Shown in pieces: positions 1 to 7,984 of a stretch of DNA of 64,000 bases (the stretch's first letter is position 1; each line of letters starts with the position of its first letter). The notes under the pieces were generated by a model. The model saw only the letters and a list, made by a program, of their open reading frames with translations, was not told the DNA's origin and did no database searches. A program made the translations under genes and the position numbers. The DNA is from Stenotrophomonas maltophilia (GTDB taxonomy: Bacteria > Pseudomonadota > Gammaproteobacteria > Xanthomonadales > Xanthomonadaceae). The stretch covers positions 1,364,001 through 1,428,000 of the forward strand of contig NZ_NERD01000002.1 of assembly GCF_002799155.1 (NCBI RefSeq), written 5' to 3'.

Positions 1-613
1 GTCGAACAAGCTGAAGAACGCCAAGTGGCTGGCGCAGGGCACCATCTACCCGGACGTGATCGAGTCGGCCGGCAGCAAGACCGGCAAGGCGCACGTGATC
101 AAGAGCCACCACAACGTGGGCGGCCTGCCGGAGCACATGAAGCTGGGCCTGGTGGAGCCGCTGCGCGAGCTGTTCAAGGACGAAGTGCGCCGCCTGGGCG
201 TTGAGTTGGGCCTGCCGCGCAGCATGGTCTACCGCCACCCGTTCCCGGGTCCGGGCCTGGGCGTGCGCATCCTGGGTGAAGTGAAGCGCGAATACGCCGA
301 ACTGCTGGCCAAGGCCGATGCCATCTTCATTGATGAGCTGCGCAAGGCGGACCTGTACGACAAGACCAGCCAGGCGTTTGCCGTGTTCCTGCCGGTGAAG
401 TCGGTGGGCGTGGTGGGTGATGCGCGCGCTTATGAGTGGGTGATCGCGCTGCGGGCCGTGGAGACGATTGACTTCATGACGGCGCATTGGGCGCATCTGC
501 CGTATGAGTTCCTGGGTACGGTGAGCAACCGGATCATCAATGAGTTGCGGGGGGTGTCGCGGGTTGTTTATGACATCTCGGGGAAGCCGCCGGCTACTAT
601 TGAGTGGGAGTGA
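1..613 (+). CDS. guaA: GMP synthase (glutamine-hydrolysing), C-terminal part
   Basis: This is the 3' end of GMP synthase, which amidates XMP to GMP in purine synthesis. The reading frame is open from base 2; the first residues read [20 protein letters not shown], the family's conserved stretch in the ATP-pyrophosphatase domain. The C-terminal dimerisation domain follows ([16 protein letters not shown]) and the protein ends in the usual PPATIEWE. The gene begins outside the window, so no start can be given. An intrinsic terminator lies 12 bases after the stop. The 3' end of guaA is a known integration hotspot for genomic islands, which fits the foreign-looking DNA that follows. Confidence 0.97.
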   Translation, partial: SNKLKNAKWLAQGTIYPDVIESAGSKTGKAHVIKSHHNVGGLPEHMKLGLVEPLRELFKDEVRRLGVELGLPRSMVYRHPFPGPGLGVRILGEVKREYAELLAKADAIFIDELRKADLYDKTSQAFAVFLPVKSVGVVGDARAYEWVIALRAVETIDFMTAHWAHLPYEFLGTVSNRIINELRGVSRVVYDISGKPPATIEWE

Positions 614-625
614 GTTGAAAGAACG

Positions 626-645
626 AGGGCGCCGAGAGGCGCCCT
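626..645 (+). terminator. Intrinsic terminator of guaA
   Basis: An 8-bp perfect stem, AGGGCGCC/GGCGCCCT, closes a GAGA loop and is followed by a T-rich stretch (TGTTGT). It starts 12 bases after the guaA stop codon. Confidence 0.8.
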
Positions 646-744
646 TGTTGTATCAGGTTTCTAAAGCCAGCCGAGCAGCAGGCCCTCATACTTTTAGATA
701 TCGTATCTGTCCGCTTGAGGGAAGCGCTAAGGACGGATTCACCG

Positions 745-2868
745 ATGAATGAAGCAATGTGCGCGATCAGTCCAGATGAGGCCCTTACCGGAGCTGCTGC
801 AATTGAAAAGGATAAGCTTCAGCGAACTGGCTTTGCGGCGGCTGCAACAAGGGCGCTGGATCGGGTCTCATCTACCGCGGGATTTGTAATTTCTATTGAG
901 GGGCCTTGGGGAAGTGGAAAAACGTCAACTCTTGCAATGATGGAGCATCTGATCCGAAGTTCTGCCGATGCAAGTCCTATTGTCGTGCACTTCAATCCAT
1001 GGTTGATCGGGGACAGGGAGTCGTTGTTGCGGCAATTCCTCGGATCGATATCTTCGGCGATTGAATTGGTCGACAACGTCAGCGGTGCAAAGAAGGTCGC
1101 TAAAGAGATTCAGAACTATTCAAAGGTGTTCGATCTGCTGAAGTGGGTGCCCGGGGCAGAGCCTTGGGCTAGCATCGTGAAGGGGGTCATGGAGTCGGCA
1201 GGGAAGGCCGCTGGCGGATTCGCTGACCAGAAAGAGCGGGACATCAGCGGCCAGAAGGAGCGGCTCGAAAAAGCCCTAAGTAAATTCAAGAGAAAGATAT
1301 TTGTATTTATTGACGACGTCGATCGACTGTTTCCGCTCGAAGTATTCGAAATGGTTCGGATTGTAAAAGCAGTTGGCCAGTTGCCCAATATTGGATATGT
1401 TATTGCATGGGACTCGGAATATGTACGGCGGGCATTAAGATCTGCATCTGTTCCACGAGCTTCCACATATATAGATAAGGTTGTTCAGGTTCGCCTTCCG
1501 TTGCCCGCGATATCCCCGAGCTCGCGCCTTCGGCTTCTTAATGATGCTATTTCCTCGCTGCCGGATGATGCTCTTATGACTCATTTCCCGAAGCAGGAAG
1601 AGCGAATGAATATGCTCTATTTTAATGGCCTGCGTGACCTTCTTGAACAGCCGAGAGATATCACTCGAGTAATAAATACGGTTTCGGTTATTGAGCCTGG
1701 GCTGCGTGGAGAGGTTGTTTTTGCAGATATAGTTGGCTTGGCTTGCCTTATTGTGCGCGCCCCGAGAGTCTACGATGAGTTACGTAGGGATTCGTCATTG
1801 TTTACTAAAATATTCGACGGTAGTTACAGTGGGGGCGAAAGGGATGCTCATGCGAGCAGGCTTGAGGAATTGTATCGGAGGACACAAAACCCCGAGGCGG
1901 TGCGTAAACTTGTGCATTTCTTGTTTCCGAGTACCGCTGCGGCCGCTAACAAGTATGCATTTGGAAGGCAGGTTGACATCGAAGGCCATATTTCTGCTCC
2001 TAGTCGCTTGGGCATTGCGCTTGGCATGTCAATAGGATTGACTGATGTCAGTATTGTGGACGCAAAGAGATTTATTTTAAGTGCTGAGCGGCGGCTGGAG
2101 GTTGCAGGAAAGATAAATGAAGATAATGGGCTAGGCTTCTTGGAAATGCTTGAAGGTGTTGCTGAGATCATGTCTGTTGAGGAAGTGAAAAGTCCGGAGG
2201 ATTCCTGTATGGCCATCGCGCGTCTTGTAGATGGGGGGGTATTTTCGACATCAAAAACCGAGAGGAAATTCTTCTCCCTTTCCGCCGAGACTCTCGCGGT
2301 AAGAGCGATTTCACGCCTTGTTTCGACTTGCATGCCTGGAAGTCTCTGTGAGATGGCCTATAAGATTGCCACTGATCCAAACTCACTCACTGTTGCGGCA
2401 GAGATTTTGACAAATGGTCTGCGAACAGAGCAGGAGCCGAACGCTCTGATCGTTGTTAAGCAAAAGCGGAAATTGGCTGGTGAAGTTTTCGCGGAAAATA
2501 GCCGAGTTGCAGTTCTTAATGGTACGTTCTGGGGATTTAGCGATCCAGCTAGAATTCTGTGGACCATTATGAGGGTTGCGCCAAAAATTGCTGCAAGTGT
2601 GTTCTCGGAGATCAAGAAGGATGATCCAACTCTTGATAAGTTTGCCTTGAATTTCCTTAGGCACGGTCTGAGTTCCAGTGGAGGCCGGAGCTATGCAGTT
2701 CCTGAAGACCCGACAGTGGCTAACCTCGTGAGCCTGAGCGAACTTGCCAAACATGCAAAGCGCCGACTCGATGATCCTCAAGTGTCTTATCCACTCCGAG
2801 CTGCCTGGCAATCAGTTGTTGATGGACGGCCTCTCTACGGCAAAGATGGGTCTGTCGCGAAGATGTAG
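745..2868 (+). CDS. KAP-family P-loop NTPase
   Basis: A 707-residue protein of the KAP NTPase family. Walker A is GPWGSGKT at residues 53-60, the family motif HFNPW is near 82-86, and Walker B is KIFVFIDDVDRL at 184-195. A long helical C-terminal region follows. The ATG at 745 is preferred over the upstream TTG at 715 because AAGGACGG lies just before it. Base use is clearly AT-richer than in guaA (many ATA, TTT and AGA codons), suggesting transfer. Bacterial KAP proteins often sit on mobile DNA or in defence islands and are usually membrane-associated; only a weak hydrophobic glycine/alanine stretch (about 134-160) is seen between the Walker motifs here. A defence role is inference from family and neighbours. 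Confidence 0.8.
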   Translation: MNEAMCAISPDEALTGAAAIEKDKLQRTGFAAAATRALDRVSSTAGFVISIEGPWGSGKTSTLAMMEHLIRSSADASPIVVHFNPWLIGDRESLLRQFLGSISSAIELVDNVSGAKKVAKEIQNYSKVFDLLKWVPGAEPWASIVKGVMESAGKAAGGFADQKERDISGQKERLEKALSKFKRKIFVFIDDVDRLFPLEVFEMVRIVKAVGQLPNIGYVIAWDSEYVRRALRSASVPRASTYIDKVVQVRLPLPAISPSSRLRLLNDAISSLPDDALMTHFPKQEERMNMLYFNGLRDLLEQPRDITRVINTVSVIEPGLRGEVVFADIVGLACLIVRAPRVYDELRRDSSLFTKIFDGSYSGGERDAHASRLEELYRRTQNPEAVRKLVHFLFPSTAAAANKYAFGRQVDIEGHISAPSRLGIALGMSIGLTDVSIVDAKRFILSAERRLEVAGKINEDNGLGFLEMLEGVAEIMSVEEVKSPEDSCMAIARLVDGGVFSTSKTERKFFSLSAETLAVRAISRLVSTCMPGSLCEMAYKIATDPNSLTVAAEILTNGLRTEQEPNALIVVKQKRKLAGEVFAENSRVAVLNGTFWGFSDPARILWTIMRVAPKIAASVFSEIKKDDPTLDKFALNFLRHGLSSSGGRSYAVPEDPTVANLVSLSELAKHAKRRLDDPQVSYPLRAAWQSVVDGRPLYGKDGSVAKM

Positions 2869-3054
2869 CTCGCTATTGCTCTTTAATCAGTCATGCCAGA
2901 TGCAATGCCCCCCCGAGCCTTCCGTAAGGTATCGGCCCAAGCCGCGGATGCCTGTAGAAAAAGCCCGATTGACGCCCCCCGGGGGAACTCCCAGAATCCG
3001 CGCTACACCCCACTCCGGGGTCTAATCGTAGTTTGAGCTCAAGGAAAGACTATC

Positions 3055-3798
3055 GTGACCTCAGAAGAGTTCATTGTGCACCTTGAAAAGTACGAGGAGG
3101 ATCTGTCTGGGATACTGGCGCGTTTCACGAAGACCAGGGATCGCATCTACATCAGTCGCGATGACGATCCTCGGTACCGTCAGATGGTCCAAGAGCTAGT
3201 AGATCTTTTCGACGACGCCTTGGGCAAGAACGGCTATTCCCGCAACATTGCTGCCATTGTCAACGAAGGTGTTAGCAACTTCACACGCTCTCCGTCATTC
3301 AAAAGCGTAGAGGACATTATTTCGGTCCTGCGCTCCGCAGTGACTCGCATCAAGCGCAACCCCGACTTAATCGCACAGCAGCCCGCAAAGCCTGACAGCC
3401 AAATGGGGCACGTATGGTCGCTGCTCCACCCAAGCGTTGTCGCCCTAGCCAAACCCAGATTCGAGGCTGGTCACTACGCAGATGCCGTAGAGGCCGTCCT
3501 TAAAGAGGTCAACTCAGTTGTAAAGATGCTACACAAAGCTGTGGCCAATGAAGAACTTGATGGCGCACCTCTGATGCGGAGAGCATTCACACCTAACAAG
3601 CCCACGATCACCCTGGATGACCTAACCACAGAAACGGGTCGTAACATCCAGCAAGGGCACATGGATCTGTTTGCGGGCTCAATGATCGGCGTGCGCAACC
3701 CTAAGGCCCATGGAAATATCGTGATTACGCCGGAGCGGGCAATCCATCACTTCTTCCTTGCAAGTCTGCTATTTCACAAGCTGGATGAGCGGCTTTGA
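3055..3798 (+). CDS. Ymh/TIGR02391-family HEPN-like protein
   Basis: A 247-residue protein. Residues 123-245 match, from memory, the Hypoth_Ymh (TIGR02391) domain: the pattern HPSVVALAKPRFEAGHYADA, then DGAPLMRRAF, then LFAGSMIGVRNPKAHGN. RNPKAH (214-219) fits the R-x4-H motif of HEPN nucleases, so an RNase effector is possible. The N-terminal 120 residues are helical and unassigned. The GTG start follows AAGGAAA at a good distance. The stop codon lies two bases before an attC-like site, the usual arrangement of an integron cassette gene. The family occurs on phages and islands; activity here is inferred. Confidence 0.7.
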   Translation: MTSEEFIVHLEKYEEDLSGILARFTKTRDRIYISRDDDPRYRQMVQELVDLFDDALGKNGYSRNIAAIVNEGVSNFTRSPSFKSVEDIISVLRSAVTRIKRNPDLIAQQPAKPDSQMGHVWSLLHPSVVALAKPRFEAGHYADAVEAVLKEVNSVVKMLHKAVANEELDGAPLMRRAFTPNKPTITLDDLTTETGRNIQQGHMDLFAGSMIGVRNPKAHGNIVITPERAIHHFFLASLLFHKLDERL

Positions 3799-3799
3799 G

Positions 3800-3859
3800 G
3801 TCAAACAATTCATTCAAGCCGAAGCCGCTTAGCGGCTCGGCTCAATTCAGGCGCCAAGC
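3800..3859 (+). other. attC-like cassette recombination site 1
   Basis: A 60-bp imperfect inverted repeat directly after the Ymh-type gene. Its left end is GTCAAAC followed by AATTCATTCAAGCCG; the right half is CGGCTCAATTCAGGC followed by GCCAAGC. These match the R''-L''-loop-L'-R' layout of integron attC sites, whose consensus ends are RYYYAAC and GTTRRRY. The right end has GCC in place of GTT, so it may no longer recombine. Confidence 0.65.
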
Positions 3860-3863
3860 CTTT

Positions 3864-3884
3864 GTCCGCTTTTGGCCGAGAGGG
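3864..3884 (+). repeat. Cassette-associated hairpin motif, copy 1 (degenerate)
   Basis: GTCCGCTTTTGGCCGAGAGG just after attC site 1 resembles the better-preserved hairpins at 4974-5001 and 7535-7558. The right arm has decayed. Confidence 0.45.
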
Positions 3885-4118
3885 GAACCTCGCGCGCTCT
3901 AGCGGATTAGGACGATTTACCGAGGGTGTGGCGGAGGGCCACCCTTAGCCTTGAGCGGAAGGATGAACTTTGGATAAGGGTGATCTTCTTTGGGCAAGGC
4001 CTGTCTTGGATAGTCGATAGTTTTCTGGGCACGAACTGGCCCGAGTACGATTTGAGAGGCATAACTTACCGAGACGGCGTGGTAAAACTTGTCCGAACTC
4101 ACTCCCAGGCACCACTGT

Positions 4119-4748
4119 ATGAAAATCCCTGCCGACCTGATAGGCGCTCTCATCGGCCCCACCACCAGACTTACAACGGATGTGGCCTCGGCAGTATGGG
4201 AGGCGGCGCTAGACGAGAACGTGCTGGGTAAGGTGCCCGTAGTCTCTGCTGTGCTTGCCGTACGCGAGGGAGCGGCGGCGATAAGTGATCGCTTGTACGC
4301 CGCAAAAGTAGCCCGGTTCTTGATTGGCGTTGAAAGCCTATCGGCCAGCGAACGCGCTCGTGTTGTCGACGAACTCGCTGGAACACAAGCAAAGCGAGGG
4401 CGGCTAGGCGAGTTGCTGCTGGACAAGCTCAACCGTGCGGACCCACTACACAAACCAAAGATGCTGGCCGATCTGTTCGTCGCCGTTGGAAGGCGCAAGA
4501 TTCCGGCCTCAGACTTCGATCGCCTTTCAGACATGGTGCTGAGCGTATTCCTCGGCGACTTGAGGGATCTCGCCGAGAGGGGAAGCATAGAGGATGTCGC
4601 TGAAAGCCGCCGTTTCGCACTTCAAGCCTCCGGCTTCCTCGCATGGGAGGTTGACGCGGTTTACGCAGGTGGAGGAGCAAGCTTGAAATGGTCAATCACC
4701 GCGGACGGCAGCACTATTCTAGCGCACTGCCCGCCAAGCAATGGTTGA
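4119..4748 (+). CDS. Hypothetical protein, cassette-type gene
   Basis: A 209-residue, mostly helical protein that I do not recognise. The ATG at 4119 (start MKIPADLIGALIGPTT) is preferred to the TTG at 4089 because the residues between look non-coding, though the ribosome site (CCCAGG) is weak. The alanine-rich middle and predicted amphipathic helices give no clear domain, and I see no signal peptide or strong membrane segment. It lies between attC sites 1 and 2. Unlike a fresh cassette, 480 bases separate its stop from the next site, and that gap holds the tail of another decayed frame. Function unknown. Confidence 0.55.
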   Translation: MKIPADLIGALIGPTTRLTTDVASAVWEAALDENVLGKVPVVSAVLAVREGAAAISDRLYAAKVARFLIGVESLSASERARVVDELAGTQAKRGRLGELLLDKLNRADPLHKPKMLADLFVAVGRRKIPASDFDRLSDMVLSVFLGDLRDLAERGSIEDVAESRRFALQASGFLAWEVDAVYAGGGASLKWSITADGSTILAHCPPSNG

Positions 4749-5136
4749 GCATGCACGCTCGCATCAGGGTTCAGATCAGCATGACCAAGCTGCGCCTGCC
4801 GTGCGTACTCGCATCTCCGCTGCGCCTCTTGAGCGGATGCACGCCACTTGCGGCTCCGCAAAGGTGTGGGCAAATGCCGATAATTTCGGGGCGAGTTTTC
4901 ACTTTGTTCAGTCGGGACTGGCGACCTCTGGCAGCGAATGGAGGTTCGCCTTCGTGTAGCAGAGCATTGGCGGGCGTCCGCTTCTGGCCGGAGGCGGACG
5001 CTTGGTCGGACGCGGCGTGCTTGCAGTGCTAAAGTTCCCTTTCGGCGCAAGGCGATCATACGCGCGATTCCGACGCAAGTAACTAGAGCTCTCTCAACCG
5101 AATCAGGTTTCAGTTGCGAGAGCCGCGGTTGAGTAG
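4749..5136. other. Gap without a supported gene inside the cassette region
   Basis: Apart from the hairpin at 4974-5001 I see nothing that codes convincingly. Short frames on both strands here are unsupported. The stretch probably holds the decayed 5' part of the frame whose tail survives at 5137-5220. Confidence 0.5.
4974..5001 (+). repeat. Cassette-associated hairpin motif, copy 2
   Basis: Perfect 8-bp arms GCGTCCGC and GCGGACGC enclose TTCTGGCCGGAG. The same motif recurs at 7535-7558 and, degenerate, at 3864-3884. Confidence 0.6.
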
Positions 5137-5220
5137 CGGGAACTGGAGGAGTCCGAGGCTGAGCTTGAAAACGAAGTGCAACGTTTCATTCAGCGGAAGA
5201 TTTGCAACAACGTGGTGTAA
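5137..5220 (+). pseudogene. C-terminal tail of a decayed cassette gene
   Basis: After an in-frame TAG (5134-5136) the frame reads RELEESEAELENEVQRFIQR, then KICNNVV and a TAA at 5218-5220. It has no start codon. The stop is ten bases before attC site 2, the normal distance for a cassette gene, which suggests the end of an otherwise lost gene. No family can be assigned. Confidence 0.4.
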
Positions 5221-5230
5221 GGTAGGTGAC

Positions 5231-5290
5231 GCCTAAGAGTTCGTTCAGTCCCAGCCCGGTTCGCAGCATAGAATTAGTCAGGTATTAGCC
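5231..5290 (+). other. attC-like cassette recombination site 2
   Basis: A 60-bp stretch that starts GCCTAAG-AG-TTCGTTCAG and ends ATTAGCC. The outer ends correspond to attC core sites (GCCTAAC and GTTAGGC are typical) with one or two changes each, and the length equals the other two sites. The inner arms have diverged. A ribosome site and ATG follow 3-20 bases later. Confidence 0.5.
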
Positions 5291-5303
5291 CTAGGAGCAA
5301 GCA

Positions 5304-5654
5304 ATGCCACTCCCTGAAGAGGTGGACTCTGAATTTCCTGGCGCCTCGAGAGATTTTGGCTCCTGGGGGGGCGGCGCATAGTTTGGCTCGCCAATCTTAG
5401 AGGGAGCTGACTACCGCCAGACAATGATCAAGGAACCAAGCACGATGGAGATCGTCCGCACGATCTTCGCCAATGTTCTCGAATCTGGCCAAGGCGGCCC
5501 GATCAACTCGAAGTACGCCCGGCATCGTGCGGCTCAATACATTCGCCAATACCACGAGCCGCCATACAACTTCTACCACCTTTCGAGGATTGGGAGAGGA
5601 GTTGCATCGCCTCCGCCCCGGAAATATCCAAAGCCTTCGCCAGTTGGCGCCTAG
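5304..5654 (+). pseudogene. Small cassette gene, broken by a stop and a frameshift
   Basis: An ATG at 5304 with AGGAG six bases upstream begins 13 bases after attC site 2. The frame reads MPLPEEVDSEFPGASRDFGS, reaches an in-frame TAG at 5379-5381, then continues in the same frame with FGSPILEGADYRQT, EIVRTIFANVLESGQGGPIN and YARHRAAQYIRQY. Near 5570 the coding signal moves to another frame that reads PPFEDWERSCIASAPEISKA. The pieces recall a family of roughly 100-residue proteins common in proteobacterial cassettes (possibly DUF7677; from memory, untested). One nonsense codon and one frameshift make it a likely pseudogene. An ATG at 5424 could still give 76 residues. Confidence 0.55.
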
Positions 5655-5714
5655 GTGCTGGAATTCAGTCAAGCCTAGGTCGCTTCGAGGGTCGGCTCAG
5701 TTCAGGCGTTCAAT
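5655..5714 (+). other. attC-like cassette recombination site 3
   Basis: A 60-bp imperfect inverted repeat: GTGCTGG-AA-TTCAGTCAAGCC on the left, GGCTCAGTTCAGGC then GTTCAAT on the right. The inner arms nearly match site 1 (AATTCATTCAAGCC and GGCTCAATTCAGGC), and the right core GTTCAAT fits GTTRRRY at six of seven positions. It lies just past the broken small gene and 82 bases before the ATPase gene. Confidence 0.6.
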
Positions 5715-5796
5715 GCCTCGTCCCGCAGCAAGATGTGGATCCAGTCTGATCTCTGTTCCAGCGCATCTCCCCTTAACTCATAGGGCAGCACATTCG

Positions 5797-7407
5797 ATGT
5801 CGAACATACCTAGCACGCGATCCATCACACTTCCGCGCCGAGGCGCAATCAATCAGAGCATCACAACCAATCGAAATCTGCTTTTCGTTGGCGCCAATGG
5901 CTCGGGGAAGACTCGCCTCGGAACCTGGCTTGAGATGAACTCGCCTGACCAAGCCCGTGTATTCAGAATTTCCGCTCAAAAGTCGCTGGCTATGCCTGAC
6001 ACGACGACGCCGATGTCTATCGAACTAGCAGAGCGGAACCTCGTCTTCGGCAACCCAACCGAAGCAGGGAACAAGCAGTTCTACCGATGGCAGAACAAGC
6101 CTGCTACGGCGTTCCTAAATGACTACGAAAAGCTAATGGTTTTTCTATTCTCGGACGAGACTGAAGCGAACGCCAAGTACAAAGTCGCTCAACGCCAATC
6201 AGCAGCCAAAGTCGAACCGCCGCTGACCAAGCTGGACAAGGTGAAGCTGGTATGGGAGCGCATCCTTCCACATCGCGAGCTCGTGATTGGTGGATTACGA
6301 ATCCAGACTCAGGTTCGCGGCGACGCAAGCAAGATCTACAACTCGTCTGAAATGAGCGACGGTGAACGCGTCATCTTCTATCTGATCGGGCAGTGTCTCG
6401 CTGCGCCCAAGGACAGCATCATCGTCATCGACGAACCTGAGCTGCACCTGCATAAGTCGGTGCAGGGTCCACTGTGGGCCGAAGTTGAGAGACTGCGGCC
6501 GGACTGCCTGTTTGTGTATCTGACTCACGATGTCGACTTTGCCGTGGCTCAAGAAGGCGCGCAGCGCGTCTGGCTCAAGTCTTTTGACGGGACATCTTGG
6601 GATTGGGAGCTCATCGAGGACAACGGCAACCTTCCAGACGACCTCCTGATTGAAGTGCTCGGCAGTCGAAAGCCTGTTGTCTTTGTTGAGGGTCTTAACG
6701 GTAGTCACGACGTCTCACTCTATCGCGAGATCCTTGCGGGATTTCTCGTCATCCCGCGCGGCAGCTGCGATCAGGTCATCCAAGCCGTTCGAGCGTTGCG
6801 CTCGAATACCCAGCTCCACCACCTGCAGGTTTATGGTCTTATTGATCGAGATCGCCGTACGCCGCCAGAAATCGCTGCGCTACAGGCCGACAGTATTTTC
6901 GTTTTAGACGTTGCGGAGGTCGAGAACCTCTTTTGCACGGAGGAGGTTCTAGCACTCGTTAGCGGCCGCTTGGCCCGCGACATAACTTCCGATTTTAACT
7001 TGGCTGTGAGCCACGTATTTAAGCAGTTGAAGGCCGAACTCGACACCCAAGTTTCTTTGCGGGTCATCGCCGAAGTGAAGTTCAAGCTCAATTGCTTCGA
7101 TGCGTCGGCTCGTGGCGCGCCAGCCATCTCATCGGCTTTGGAAGAACTAACCAAAGGCATCAATATTTCCGCGCTGTACGCGCAGTTCGAAGGACGGTTC
7201 CAGACAGTGATCAATTCCGCGGACTACCAAGAGTTGTTGCGACTATACAACCGCAAGTCTCTGCCGAACCAGATCGGAAGCGCGTTGGGCCTGAAGGCGG
7301 GAGAGCTCGCCGAACTCGTGGTTCGCCTTGCAAGAACTGATGAGCGAAGTGCTGTCGTTGCCGCTATTAAGCCGCACTTAGGCGCCTTCGCTGCTCTCGT
7401 GACCTGA
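5797..7407 (+). CDS. AAA ATPase fused to DUF4435 (TOPRIM-like), PARIS-like
   Basis: A 536-residue two-domain protein. The N-terminal ABC/AAA_21-type ATPase has Walker A GANGSGKT (32-39), a signature-like SEMSDGERVIF (184-194), Walker B SIIVIDEPELHLH (207-219) and YLTHD (241-245). From about 292 a DUF4435 domain follows: VFVEG (295-299), GLIDRDRR (347-354) and VAEVENLF (372-379) supply the acidic residues of a TOPRIM-type centre. The ATG at 5797 is chosen because upstream codons run through attC site 3. The same two domains occur as AriA and AriB in the PARIS anti-phage system, and OLD-family nucleases are a looser relative. A defence role is inferred. No separate effector or antitoxin gene is seen. 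Confidence 0.75.
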   Translation: MSNIPSTRSITLPRRGAINQSITTNRNLLFVGANGSGKTRLGTWLEMNSPDQARVFRISAQKSLAMPDTTTPMSIELAERNLVFGNPTEAGNKQFYRWQNKPATAFLNDYEKLMVFLFSDETEANAKYKVAQRQSAAKVEPPLTKLDKVKLVWERILPHRELVIGGLRIQTQVRGDASKIYNSSEMSDGERVIFYLIGQCLAAPKDSIIVIDEPELHLHKSVQGPLWAEVERLRPDCLFVYLTHDVDFAVAQEGAQRVWLKSFDGTSWDWELIEDNGNLPDDLLIEVLGSRKPVVFVEGLNGSHDVSLYREILAGFLVIPRGSCDQVIQAVRALRSNTQLHHLQVYGLIDRDRRTPPEIAALQADSIFVLDVAEVENLFCTEEVLALVSGRLARDITSDFNLAVSHVFKQLKAELDTQVSLRVIAEVKFKLNCFDASARGAPAISSALEELTKGINISALYAQFEGRFQTVINSADYQELLRLYNRKSLPNQIGSALGLKAGELAELVVRLARTDERSAVVAAIKPHLGAFAALVT

Positions 7408-7534
7408 CCCTATGCAAGAGGCAGCAGGTTCGAAGAGAGTTGGGCCTGTCCGCGATCTTACTGCAGCAGACGCTCGCCACTCATACGCGACGCGTGGTTT
7501 GGCTAAGACTAACCAAAAGCAGCCTGGTGCCTAC

Positions 7535-7558
7535 GTCTGCTTCTGGCCGGAAGCGGGC
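7535..7558 (+). repeat. Cassette-associated hairpin motif, copy 3
   Basis: GTCTGCTTC and GAAGCGGGC form a 9-bp stem with wobble pairs around TGGCCG. It closely matches copy 2 at 4974-5001 and lies 128 bases after the ATPase gene, where a further attC site might be expected but is not recognisable. Confidence 0.55.
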
Positions 7559-7597
7559 GCTGGGTTTGTTAGCAGGGATCTACGCTGCCAAGGGAAA

Positions 7598-7954
7598 CTA
7601 CTCCGGCCTAACCTCCCGGCAAGCCCACTCAACCAACCCCCGGCAAGCCAGAAACAACCCATCGACCACCCCCTCATCCAAATGCCGCTCCGGCTCCGCT
7701 GCCACCCGGCAGCGGTCCGCTGCGTGCAGCACCTCCAGCACCGTCAGCAACCCCACCATCGCGCGCTCGGTCCTCGCCAGGCTTACGCGGCGGCCGGGTG
7801 ACACATCGGTTTCTGGCCAGGGATGCCCATCAGCCCCCTCGCATCCACGCATGCGCTTGAGGATACCGAGCAGGGAGTTCAGGTCGGGCAAGGGAGTATC
7901 GTCGTTGATGGGCTCAACAACGGTGTACGAAGAGAAGGTGCGGGATTCGTTCAT
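7598..7954 (-). CDS. Conserved hypothetical small protein
   Basis: A 118-residue protein starting MNESRTFSSYTVVEPINDDT. The start at 7954 has GGAAGC upstream and is preferred to the longer start at 7990. I see no signal peptide, membrane segment or known motif. The middle holds a helical region (VSLARTERAMVGLLTVLEVL) and the C-terminus a second one. From memory, close relatives occur in several copies in Stenotrophomonas genomes, but I cannot name a family. The upstream side carries the strongly structured inverted repeat at 7985-8200, which would be part of its 5' leader. Confidence 0.6.
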   Translation of the reverse strand: MNESRTFSSYTVVEPINDDTPLPDLNSLLGILKRMRGCEGADGHPWPETDVSPGRRVSLARTERAMVGLLTVLEVLHAADRCRVAAEPERHLDEGVVDGLFLACRGLVEWACREVRPE

Positions 7955-7984
7955 GGCGTCGGCTTCCGTGGCTGTGCTTAACAG

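Noticed and set aside
3926..4231. 101-codon plus-strand frame after attC site 1
   Set aside because: The second half overlaps the better-supported gene at 4119, start context is poor and no motif is present.
7412..7801. Frame containing DARHSYATRG, reminiscent of a tyrosine-recombinase C-terminal motif
   Set aside because: Only about ten residues resemble the motif, the arginine-histidine spacing lacks the rest of the catalytic set, and the frame opposes a better ORF.
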